Below are positions 16,785 through 24,599 of a stretch of DNA of 64,000 nucleotides, one piece after another. The notes under the pieces were generated by a model that made no database searches, was not told the origin of the DNA, and saw nothing but the letters and a program-made list of their open reading frames with translations. Both the position numbers and the translations under genes were made by a program. Source of the DNA: Nocardia yamanashiensis NBRC 100130 (GTDB lineage Bacteria > Actinomycetota > Actinomycetes > Mycobacteriales > Mycobacteriaceae); the NCBI RefSeq assembly GCF_001613325.1, contig NZ_BDCD01000005.1:1-64000 (forward strand), in the 5' to 3' direction. The stretch's first letter is position 1. Each line of letters opens with the position of its first letter.

Positions 16785-17902
16785 ACGACGAGGCGCGGCG
16801 CTGGAATCGGCTGCATGTGCCGGTGGTGCGGGGGACGAAGGAGCAGCCGCATCCGACGGTGGCGGCGGCGCTCGCACAGCAGGCGGGGCAATCCACCGGC
16901 GAACCCGGGTCGCTCGAGGCCGGGTGGCTGCGGGAGCTGTGCCTCTCCGCCGGGCTCGACGATGTCGGATTCGCGGATCTGGCGACACCGGGACTGGAAG
17001 GGGAAAGGGATTACGTCCTGGAAGCTTTGCCGGGCACTCGCACGTTGATCGGGTTCTGCCTGCGCACCAGTCGCGACAATCTGCAGAGCCGGTCGATCAG
17101 CGCGAGCAATCGGGACGTGGCGACCACGCAGGAGCTGGCGCACGAGGCGGCCCGGCACATCTGCCTGGAATTGCAGCGGCACGGGGTGCGGGCGATGTAT
17201 CCGGCCGCGGGGTTCCCGGCCGAGATTCACCGGTTCCCCAATCGCAGCTGGGTGGTGTCGCACAAGCTGGTGGCGGTCGCGGCCGGACTGGGCCAGATGG
17301 GTTTGCACCGCAATGTGATTCACCCTCGGTTCGGCACCTTCATCGTGCTCGGCACCATCCTCGTCGATCATGCGGTGACCGAGTACTCGACGCCGGTCGC
17401 CTCGAATCCGTGCATCGATTGCGGGCTGTGCGTGACCACCTGCCCGGTCGGGGCCATCCACGCCGACGGCGGCTTCGACTTCGACGCCTGCTACACCCAC
17501 AACAATCACCACGAACTGTCGAACTTCGCGGGCTGGGTCGAAGACGTGGTGGACAGCGCGGACGCCGCCGACTACCGGCGGCGGGTGACGCCGAGCGAAA
17601 CCCTCGCGGTGTGGCAGAGCCTGTCGTTCTCACCGCAGTACCGGGCCGGGTATTGCGTGGCGGTGTGCCCGGCCGGCACCGATGTGCTGGGCCGCTACCT
17701 CGACGATCCCGAGACCCATGCCCGCGAGATCGTGGCGCCGCTGATGCGCAAACCGGAGTACGTGTACGTCGACGCGGGTTCCGATGCCGAGAAGCACGTG
17801 GTGAATCGGTTCCCGCACAAGACGATCCGGCACGCGCGCCGGGTGGAGGTGCCGGAGCCGGAGATCGATCCCAGACCGGAGCGTCATGCCGACCCGCGCT
17901 GA
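16781..17902 (+). CDS. QueG/reductive-dehalogenase-like iron-sulfur protein B
   Basis: This 373-residue paralogue of the preceding protein aligns along almost its whole length after an N-terminal extension of about 45 residues. Shared blocks include AVAAGLGQMGLHRNVIHPRFG, C-ID-C-GL-C-VTT-CPVGAIH, ACYTH and AGYCVAVCPAG. As in copy A, the second cluster motif has three cysteines (Ala replaces the first one), so both copies share the seven-cysteine pattern. The GTG start overlaps the TGA of copy A (GTGA), implying coupled translation and perhaps a heteromer. The cupin gene overlaps its end by 17 bases. The electron donor and substrate are unknown; the QueG-like reaction itself is unlikely to need two copies. 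Confidence 0.8.
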   Translation: MNDEARRWNRLHVPVVRGTKEQPHPTVAAALAQQAGQSTGEPGSLEAGWLRELCLSAGLDDVGFADLATPGLEGERDYVLEALPGTRTLIGFCLRTSRDNLQSRSISASNRDVATTQELAHEAARHICLELQRHGVRAMYPAAGFPAEIHRFPNRSWVVSHKLVAVAAGLGQMGLHRNVIHPRFGTFIVLGTILVDHAVTEYSTPVASNPCIDCGLCVTTCPVGAIHADGGFDFDACYTHNNHHELSNFAGWVEDVVDSADAADYRRRVTPSETLAVWQSLSFSPQYRAGYCVAVCPAGTDVLGRYLDDPETHAREIVAPLMRKPEYVYVDAGSDAEKHVVNRFPHKTIRHARRVEVPEPEIDPRPERHADPR

Positions 17903-18482
17903 ACTCCGGCGGGATCTGCCGATCTTCGAGATCTACGCCGGGGCGAACGGCGCGCGAGTGGAACTGCATCCGTGGTTCTTCGTCGAAGGCAGGCAGTACC
18001 TGGGATTGACGCGGGTACTGCCGCCCGGAACCGGGAAGGGACCGGCGCACATTCACCTCGGAACGACACAGCATTCGTTCCTGCTCGACGGCGACAGCGC
18101 CCGTTATCGGTGCGGACACAAGGGCGGCCGGCTGACGAAAGACGAGGTGCTGACCGTCGAGCCCGGTGCGCCGCATATCGATCCGTACAACGACACCGAC
18201 CGGCCCATCGTCGTGCGCACGCTCTACACGCCGGGACCGGTCTGGCTGATGTCGTTCGGCAAGACGCTGGGCCAGGCCATCCGAGACGGAAAGGTCAACG
18301 CACAACAGGAACTGCGGCTACTACATCTGCTGATGATGCTGGGCACGACCGGTTCGGTGACCTACGCGGCGACGCTCCCGATCACCGTGCAACAGCGAGT
18401 ACTGCTGCCCTTGGCGGGCCGCCTCGCCCGGCGGCGGGGATACGCCCCCGCCGCCGGGTTACGCGCCCACATCTTCCGATGA
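17886..18482 (+). CDS. Cupin-domain protein with C-terminal helical tail
   Basis: This 198-residue protein has a single cupin barrel over about residues 15-120. The metal-site pattern is HIHLGTTQHSFLLDG (GPAHIH), with the second motif near PGAPHIDPYND, giving His ligands for a divalent metal. The last 70 residues are helical and hydrophobic (LRLLHLLMMLGTTGSVTYAATLPI), perhaps membrane-associated. The ATG lies 17 bases inside the preceding iron-sulfur gene, so it is translated with that pair and probably works with it. Cupins range from dioxygenases to sugar isomerases; no reaction can be assigned. Confidence 0.75.
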   Translation: MPTRAELRRDLPIFEIYAGANGARVELHPWFFVEGRQYLGLTRVLPPGTGKGPAHIHLGTTQHSFLLDGDSARYRCGHKGGRLTKDEVLTVEPGAPHIDPYNDTDRPIVVRTLYTPGPVWLMSFGKTLGQAIRDGKVNAQQELRLLHLLMMLGTTGSVTYAATLPITVQQRVLLPLAGRLARRRGYAPAAGLRAHIFR

Positions 18483-18501
18483 GGTCGTTCGGGAGTACGG
18501 G

Positions 18502-20214
18502 TCACAGGTCCGCTGGGGCCAGGGACAGATTCCAGAACTCGGCGTAGCGGCCGTCTTGGTGCAGCAGTTGCTCGTGCGTGCCCGATTCCACCAATCGCCC
18601 GCGATCGAGGAAGAGGACCTGGTCGGCATTGCGGACGGTGCGCATGCGATGGGCGATCATGACGACGGTGCGGCCGGTCAGCAGGCGTTCGAGGCCCGCG
18701 TCGGCCGCGGCCTCGTTGATCGGGTCCAGGGCCGAGGTGACCTCGTCGAGCAGCACGATCGGGGCGTCCTTCAGGAGTGCGCGGGCGATCGAAACACGTT
18801 GGCGTTCACCGCCGGAGAGCCGGGCGCCGCCTTCGCCGACCTTGGTGGACCAGCCGTCGGGGAGCCGGTCGACGACCTCGTCCAGGCGGGCGGCGGCCGC
18901 GGCGGCCCGTACCTGGGCCGCGGTGGCGCCGGGATTGCCCAGGCGGACATTGTCTTCGATGGTGCCGTCGAAGAGGTATACGTCCTGGAAGACGACGGCG
19001 ATGCTGGAGATCAGGTCCTCGGTGCTCATGGCGCGGACGTCCACGCCGCCGATGCGCACCGACCCCGCGTGCACGTCGTGGAACCGCGCGAGCAGTTGCA
19101 GCACCGTGGTTTTACCCGCGCCCGACGGGCCGACGATGGCGAGCCGCCGGCCTTGCGGCACCGACAGCGACAGACCGTCGATGACCGTGCGCTCGCCGTG
19201 GCGGAAGGTGACAGCGTCGAATTCCAGGTCGTGGCGTTGCGGCCGTACTGGTTCCGCAGGCTCCGGGAGCGGCTCGGTGTGCAGCAGCGTTTCGAGTCGC
19301 GTCAGAACGGCGCGGGCGGCACGCAGCTGCCCACCCATTCCGGCCAGTGACAGCAGTGGGTCGGCGCAGCGGGCGGCCAGCACCAGGATCGCCAGAACCG
19401 CTGCCGCACCGATGCTTCCGTCCAGGACCAGGTAGGCGGCCAGGACCAGGAGAGCGGTGAACGCGGTTTGCACGGTCAGGGTCAGGCCGAGGATGCCGGG
19501 CAGCGCCGAGAGGGCGGAGCGGCGCGAGGCGCGTTCCAGGTCGCTCAGTGCGTCATCGAGCAGGCCGAAGCGTTCGGTGGTGCGCCCGCCTGCCCGCAGC
19601 ACCGGTTGGGCTTGCAGGTATTCGATGACCCGGCCGGTGGCTTCATGGGTGCGTTCGGCTCCGGCGGCATCGGCGGCCGCGGTGGAGCGCCCGGTGTAGA
19701 TCTGAACGATCACCACGAGCGGCACCGCCAGCAGGGCGGCCAGACCCAGCCTCCAATCGACGGCCAGCATGACGGCCACGATGGTCAGCGGTGTCACCGT
19801 GGCCGCGATGAACGGGGCCAGTAGGTGGGCGATGACGCTCATCGCCTCCAGCACACCGCGACTGGCGAGCACGGCCACCTCACCGGTCCGGCCGGTGCTG
19901 TACCAGCCCAGCGGGAGGCGGGAAAGGTGGTCGCCGAGGCGGTGATACATGCCGCGCAGCAGCGTGGTGCCGACCCGGAAACCGGACAGGTCGCTGCGAT
20001 AGCGCAGCACGGCGAACCCCGCGACGGCCAGTCCGAACGCGATGAGCCAGGGCCGTGCGTCGGCGGGGCGGTCACCGAACAGGGCGCGCAGCAGGGGAAT
20101 CAGCAGGGCATACGACAGGCCCTCCGCGACAGCGGTCACCGTCATCAGGGCCACAGTGCGGCGGACCGGGGGCGCGTAATCCGGGCCCAGTACACGAAGC
20201 AGCGTGCGGATCAT
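18502..20214 (-). CDS. ABC transporter, fused permease-ATPase (IrtB/YbtQ-like)
   Basis: This is a 570-residue half-transporter with an N-terminal six-helix exporter-type membrane domain (about 1-310) and a C-terminal ATPase. Walker A is GPSGAGKTT, the signature is LSGGERQRV, and Walker B is IVLLDEVTSALD. It resembles IrtB and YbtQ, which import ferric siderophores despite the exporter fold. Its ATG overlaps the TGA of the upstream partner gene, so the pair is made together as a heterodimer. A divergent AraC regulator stands at the head of the operon, as ybtA does beside ybtPQ. The siderophore (nocobactin type) is inferred from family and context only. Confidence 0.85.
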   Translation of the reverse strand: MIRTLLRVLGPDYAPPVRRTVALMTVTAVAEGLSYALLIPLLRALFGDRPADARPWLIAFGLAVAGFAVLRYRSDLSGFRVGTTLLRGMYHRLGDHLSRLPLGWYSTGRTGEVAVLASRGVLEAMSVIAHLLAPFIAATVTPLTIVAVMLAVDWRLGLAALLAVPLVVIVQIYTGRSTAAADAAGAERTHEATGRVIEYLQAQPVLRAGGRTTERFGLLDDALSDLERASRRSALSALPGILGLTLTVQTAFTALLVLAAYLVLDGSIGAAAVLAILVLAARCADPLLSLAGMGGQLRAARAVLTRLETLLHTEPLPEPAEPVRPQRHDLEFDAVTFRHGERTVIDGLSLSVPQGRRLAIVGPSGAGKTTVLQLLARFHDVHAGSVRIGGVDVRAMSTEDLISSIAVVFQDVYLFDGTIEDNVRLGNPGATAAQVRAAAAAARLDEVVDRLPDGWSTKVGEGGARLSGGERQRVSIARALLKDAPIVLLDEVTSALDPINEAAADAGLERLLTGRTVVMIAHRMRTVRNADQVLFLDRGRLVESGTHEQLLHQDGRYAEFWNLSLAPADL

Positions 20215-21968
20215 CGGAGTTCTCCTTGCAGTGCGCCGGAACGGATTTCGTCGGCGCCGGCTCGATGCGAGTGCCAGAATTCGGCGAACCTGCCGCCGCG
20301 GGCCAATAGTTCGGCGGGGGCGCCCTGTTCGGCGATGACGCCGTCGTCCAGGACCGCCACGGTGTCGGCGTCGGCGATGGTTTCCAGGCGGTGGGCGATG
20401 ACGAGGATGGTGCGGCTGCCCGCGAGCGTCGCCAGCATGCGGCGCACGGCCTGCTCGGTGTGCGGGTCGGCGAAGGCGGTCGCCTCGTCGAGCACCAGCA
20501 CCGGTGTGTCGGCGAGCAGGGCGCGGGCCAGCGAAAGGCGTTGCGCCTCACCGCCGGACAGTCCGGCGTCCACTCCGATCACCGAGTCGTAGCCGCGGGG
20601 GAGTTCGAGGATGCGCTCGTGGATGCCGGCCAGGCGGGCGGCGCGGACCACCGCTTCGGGATCGGCGTGCGGGACGGCGAGGGCGATATTGTCCGCGATG
20701 GACGCGCGGAGCAGGCGCACGTCCTGGAAGACGAAGGAGACCGTGCGGTAGAGCTCGCGGCTGTCGAGTTCGCGCAGATCGACGCCGCCCAGCCGGATCG
20801 AGCCGTGGGTGGGGTCGAAGAAGCGCGGAAGCAATTGGACGAGGGTGGATTTGCCGCCGCCGGACGGGCCGACCAGGGCGGTGAGCGTGCCGGGTTCGAG
20901 TACCAGATCGACGCCGCGCAGGACCTCGTGTTCGGTGTCGTAGCCGAAGCGCACGCCACGCAATTCCACTCGATGCCCCTGTGGCGCAAGGGGATGCGCG
21001 GGTTCGGGCAGGGACGGTTCGTCCAGGACGTCCCGGATGCGACCTAACGCCCGGTTCGCGGCCTGTATGTCGTCGAACCCGTGGCCCAGGGCGGCCACCG
21101 GTGCGGTCAGTCCCAGCCCCAGCAGCAGGAACGGCAGCAGATCGACCGGGGTCAGCGATCCGTTGACGATCAGAACCGACCCGCCGGTGAGCACCACCAG
21201 CAGCACGAACGGTGGCGACAACACCAGTTGCATACCCGCCGCGATCGGCGCCAGCCCGCGCACCCAGCGGTAGAAGGTGGCCACGAAATCGTCCACCGCC
21301 GTGCGGAAAGCGTGATGGGCGCGCCCGGCGCCGCCGAACACCTTGACCACCGCGATGCCCTGCACGAACTCCACGACCGCGCCGGCGACCCGGTCCATAC
21401 CGGCGTCGAAGCCTTCCTGTTCGCGCAGGCGGGGCGGGGTCATCATGAGTGGGACCAGGGCCACGGCCAGCACCACCGGGATCAAGGTGATCAGGGTGAG
21501 CCGCCAGTCGATGCCGAACAGGTAGATCAGCGACAGCAGCGGCACCACGAACGCGGAGATCAGCTCGCCGGGGGTGTGCGCGATGAACGGGTGCACTGCG
21601 CTCACGTCGTCGCCGACCAATCGGGTCAGCTCACCGGTCCGGCGACGCGCGAACCAGCCCAGCGGAACCTGGCCCAGCCGTGCGGCCAGCTTGCGGCGCA
21701 ACGACAATTGCACCCGGCCGTCCAGCAGGTGACCGATGCCCGAGGACGCGGCCGTGAACAGCAGGCGCACCAGCAATCCGGCCGCACCCGCCAGCACCAC
21801 CAGCCAGACCTGAGCGTGATCGATCGGGCCGGGCGACAGCAGCACCCGGCCCAGTTCGGCCACCGCCAGCAGCGGAGCCAAACCCGCTACCGCGCCTATC
21901 AGTTGGAACAACACCACCGCGGCGAACCCGCCCGCATAGGGGCGCACCACCTCGGAAACACCTCGCAT
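20211..21968 (-). CDS. ABC transporter, fused permease-ATPase (IrtA/YbtP-like)
   Basis: This 585-residue partner of the next gene has a six-helix membrane domain (about 15-315) and an ATPase with Walker A GPSGGGKST, signature LSGGEAQRL and Walker B VLVLDEATAFAD. The Walker B tail reads FADPHTE, as in YbtP-like proteins. Mycobacterial IrtA carries an N-terminal siderophore-interacting (FAD) domain; this protein lacks it, so iron would be released by another reductase. The ATG at 21968 has GGAGGAA 4 bases upstream; the longer open frame reaches into the divergent regulator. The stop overlaps the next start by four bases (ATGA). Confidence 0.85.
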   Translation of the reverse strand: MRGVSEVVRPYAGGFAAVVLFQLIGAVAGLAPLLAVAELGRVLLSPGPIDHAQVWLVVLAGAAGLLVRLLFTAASSGIGHLLDGRVQLSLRRKLAARLGQVPLGWFARRRTGELTRLVGDDVSAVHPFIAHTPGELISAFVVPLLSLIYLFGIDWRLTLITLIPVVLAVALVPLMMTPPRLREQEGFDAGMDRVAGAVVEFVQGIAVVKVFGGAGRAHHAFRTAVDDFVATFYRWVRGLAPIAAGMQLVLSPPFVLLVVLTGGSVLIVNGSLTPVDLLPFLLLGLGLTAPVAALGHGFDDIQAANRALGRIRDVLDEPSLPEPAHPLAPQGHRVELRGVRFGYDTEHEVLRGVDLVLEPGTLTALVGPSGGGKSTLVQLLPRFFDPTHGSIRLGGVDLRELDSRELYRTVSFVFQDVRLLRASIADNIALAVPHADPEAVVRAARLAGIHERILELPRGYDSVIGVDAGLSGGEAQRLSLARALLADTPVLVLDEATAFADPHTEQAVRRMLATLAGSRTILVIAHRLETIADADTVAVLDDGVIAEQGAPAELLARGGRFAEFWHSHRAGADEIRSGALQGELR

Positions 21969-21997
21969 GACTTCCTCCGGACTTCGCGGCGACCGCC

Positions 21998-22804
21998 GTG
22001 GTCCGGCCGCGTACCGATACCCTGGCAAGCGTGGGCACCGACGCGCTTTCGGAAATCTGCGGTCCGGCACGGACACCGGTGGCGTGGGTGCGGCCCGGCC
22101 ATATCGGATATATCGGCCCGGATCTGGGCGTCGACCCGCACGCGCCCTCGGTCGGCATGCTCAGCGTCGGTTTGGCAGCGCCGCTGATCGTGCACACCGC
22201 ACACGGGCCGATAAGCACCGGGAGTTCGTTCGCGCCCGCCCGGACGACCCAGCGCGCCGTGGCCACCAGCGGGTGGATTCTGACGCTGTTCATCGATCCC
22301 TCGGGTGCGCCCGGCGCGGCCATCGGGGGCGAGATGACCGCTGCCGCCGGACGTTTCGGTCTCGGCCATCGGCGGGAGCGGGAATTGATCGAGCTATGCC
22401 AGGCGCCGGTGGTGGATCCGGATCTGATCTACGAACGAGCGGTCGCGGGTGCGGGTGTCGTCGCCGATCCGCGTATCGAACGTATCGCCGCCGGGATTCG
22501 GGACGATCCGGCGCGCACCTTCCGCGCCGAGCAGGTGGCCGCCAATCTCGGGTTGTCGACCACGCATTTCCTGCGATTGTTCACCCAGCAGTGTGGCACC
22601 ACGTTTCGCGGCTATCAGCGCTGGAATCGGATGGTGCACACGGTGCGCGGGGCGGTGGCCGGGCATGATCTGACGCGCTCGGCCATGGACGCGGGGTTCG
22701 CCACGCCATCGCATTTCAGTGAGACCTTTCGCGGCATGATCGGATTGCCCGCGACGCGGATCCTGCGCGCGGGCATCCGATTCGACCTCGGGGCGCCCGC
22801 ATAG
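21998..22804 (+). CDS. AraC-family transcriptional regulator
   Basis: This 268-residue regulator has a C-terminal double helix-turn-helix (about residues 165-262) with the usual FRAEQVAANLGLSTTHFLRLFTQQCG and DAGFATPSHFSETFRGMIGLPATRIL patterns. The N-terminal ~150 residues should bind an effector, possibly a ferric siderophore as in YbtA. It is transcribed away from the ABC pair, and the gap between the two starts is short, so it probably activates that operon and represses itself. The start is uncertain: GTG at 21998 and GTG at 22031 are both in frame with poor ribosome sites. Confidence 0.82.
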   Translation: MVRPRTDTLASVGTDALSEICGPARTPVAWVRPGHIGYIGPDLGVDPHAPSVGMLSVGLAAPLIVHTAHGPISTGSSFAPARTTQRAVATSGWILTLFIDPSGAPGAAIGGEMTAAAGRFGLGHRRERELIELCQAPVVDPDLIYERAVAGAGVVADPRIERIAAGIRDDPARTFRAEQVAANLGLSTTHFLRLFTQQCGTTFRGYQRWNRMVHTVRGAVAGHDLTRSAMDAGFATPSHFSETFRGMIGLPATRILRAGIRFDLGAPA

Positions 22805-22823
22805 CTTGTCTCGATCACCAAAT

Positions 22824-22840
22824 CGGTTGCACACCAACCG
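22824..22840. promoter_or_regulatory. Inverted repeat between AraC gene and protease gene
   Basis: CGGTTG-N5-CAACCG has perfect 6-bp arms and lies 20 bases after the AraC stop and about 175 bases before the protease gene. It could be an operator or part of a weak terminator. The rest of this 209-base gap shows nothing clear. Confidence 0.25.
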
Positions 22841-23013
22841 GTTTCGCTTGTTTGCCAACTTCTAATGCGTGTCCGGTTCGGGACCAAAGACCCTTTTCGG
22901 GTGGGAGCGGGTGCGTTGCACTGGACGCATCCCACCGGCATGGACGAAATCAATACCAGTGCAAGGGGATCCGAGCCGGGTAAGGGGATAAGCCGGACGG
23001 AAGAAGGCGCATC

Positions 23014-24015
23014 ATGCCATTGTCAGCAGCCGACCTCGCGAGCTTGGGGGAGACGCCGATCACCATACGGTCGACGGCCTTCGCGAATGTGTTCATCCGA
23101 ATGGATGGGACGGGGGTGACCAGCGCGACCGACGCCGGGGGCGGGCGGGTCAATTGTCAGTACACGGCGGGGTCGTACGAGAAGTTCCGGGTCCGGGCGC
23201 AGAGCGACGGGTCGTATGCGTTCGAGTCGGTGGCGTTTCCGAAGGTGTTTCTCCGGCTGGACGGGAGCGGGGTGACCTCGCAGACCGAGGCGGGAGGTGG
23301 AAACGTCAACTGCCAGTACGGGTCCGGGGGAGTCGGGCCGTACGAGAAGTTCCATCTCAGTCCGCAGCCGGACGGGTCGTTCTCGTTCGAATCCATTGGG
23401 TTTCCGAAGGTGTATCTGCGGTTGAACGGCAGCGGGGTGACCGCGTACAGCGCCGGCGGCGGCGGGATCGTCAACGCGCAGTTCGCGGCCGAGGGCGGGA
23501 TTCACGAGAAGTTCGTGCTCGCGCTCGCCGATCAGCGGCTCGACTTCCAGATGCAGCATCAGCAGCAGACGCAATGGTGCTGGGCCGCGACCTCGACCAG
23601 CGTGGCGGCCTACTTCAACGCGGCGACGCCGTGGACGCAGTGCACCGTCGTCAATGCCGAAGTGGGGCGCAACGACTGCTGCGGCGGGGCGGCCTCGACG
23701 GCGCCGTGCAATCAGCCGTGGTGGCTGGATCGCGCGCTGACCCGCGTCGGGCACTTCAACCAGATGACGACGCCGTTGACCACCGTGCAATTGGCCGCCG
23801 AGCTGAATCAGTCCACGCCGGTCGGGGCGCGGGTCGGGTGGTCCGGCGGTGGCGGGCACTTCATGGTTTTGCGGGGCCGATTCACCTCCGGCGCAACCGA
23901 ATACGTCAGCGTCGCCGATCCCTGGTACGGGGACTCGGACGTCACCGACGACGCCTTCCGCAACCGCTACCAGGGCACCGGGACCTGGACCCATTCCTAC
24001 AAGACCAAGCGCTGA
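23014..24015 (+). CDS. Papain-like cysteine protease with three trefoil-like repeats
   Basis: This 333-residue protein has two parts. Residues about 16-175 hold three similar ~50-residue repeats, each with an F-x-K/N-V-x-[LI]-R-[LM]-[DN]-G-[ST]-GVT start, an AGGG-x-VN-x-Q turn and an EKF end. This is a beta-trefoil or fascin-like lectin module. Residues about 180-333 match the AvrRpt2/C39-like papain fold: nucleophile Cys189 in TQWCWAA, His282 in GGGHFMV and Asp302 in ADPWYG. There is no signal peptide, so export would need another route. A partner gene starts 10 bases downstream. It could be a processing protease or a toxin-like effector; the target is unknown. Confidence 0.8.
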   Translation: MPLSAADLASLGETPITIRSTAFANVFIRMDGTGVTSATDAGGGRVNCQYTAGSYEKFRVRAQSDGSYAFESVAFPKVFLRLDGSGVTSQTEAGGGNVNCQYGSGGVGPYEKFHLSPQPDGSFSFESIGFPKVYLRLNGSGVTAYSAGGGGIVNAQFAAEGGIHEKFVLALADQRLDFQMQHQQQTQWCWAATSTSVAAYFNAATPWTQCTVVNAEVGRNDCCGGAASTAPCNQPWWLDRALTRVGHFNQMTTPLTTVQLAAELNQSTPVGARVGWSGGGGHFMVLRGRFTSGATEYVSVADPWYGDSDVTDDAFRNRYQGTGTWTHSYKTKR

Positions 24016-24025
24016 GGAGCACGCC

Positions 24026-24595
24026 ATGCCATTGCAACTGCCCGAACCGCCCGCCGAGGTACCCGAGAAGGTCAAGGGGCGGCTGCACGCCTTCGCCGAC
24101 GGGGGCAAGTTCTCCACCAAAGCTTTGAAGAGCGCGCGCAAGGAGCAGCTCGCGCTGACCACGCCGCACGAGGTCTTCACGATGGGGCTCGATGATCTCG
24201 CCGCCGAGGCGGGGCTCGAGCACGCCCGGTCGGTGGGCTGGCGGTATCTCGTCAGCGACGGGAATCAGGTCATCGCCAGTGCCGAGACGGCGCCCGCGGC
24301 CGATGGGACGCAGGAGGTTTCGCAGTTCACCGAGGGGCCGTTCGTGCTCGGCACCGACAAGGCCGTCAAGGTCGTCCGCAAGCTGCCGCAATTGGAGAAG
24401 AAGGGGTACGAGCTGCGGCTGCTGCGCATCCCCGCGCTCTATGTGATGGCGTTGTGGCTGCACTCGCCGGGCGATGATCTGCTGGTGCCGCTCGAGCCGT
24501 CGCCGATCGGCAAGGAAGGCAAGCCCGTTCCCACGGGGGACTTCCTCGCCGAATTGGGCGAGCTGGCGCGGAATACGGTGACGCCGCCGGCGTGA
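24026..24595 (+). CDS. Hypothetical partner of the cysteine protease
   Basis: This 189-residue soluble protein is of a family I cannot name. It starts MPLQLPEPP and has a basic helical region near residues 30-45 (TKALKSARKEQLAL). A mixed alpha/beta body follows, ending in a hydrophobic strand (LRIPALYVMALWLHSPGDDLLVPL). The GAGGAG ribosome site lies 6-7 bases before the ATG, only 10 bases after the protease stop, so both are one operon. Coupling to a protease suggests a substrate, chaperone, or inhibitor/immunity protein. That role is inference from position alone. Confidence 0.6.
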   Translation: MPLQLPEPPAEVPEKVKGRLHAFADGGKFSTKALKSARKEQLALTTPHEVFTMGLDDLAAEAGLEHARSVGWRYLVSDGNQVIASAETAPAADGTQEVSQFTEGPFVLGTDKAVKVVRKLPQLEKKGYELRLLRIPALYVMALWLHSPGDDLLVPLEPSPIGKEGKPVPTGDFLAELGELARNTVTPPA

Positions 24596-24599
24596 GCGG

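Noticed and set aside
23060..23540. Possible DNA tandem repeat or CRISPR-like array
   Set aside because: The repetition is at protein level (three ~50-residue trefoil repeats). DNA copies are diverged and there are no spacers. I found no CRISPR array in the window.
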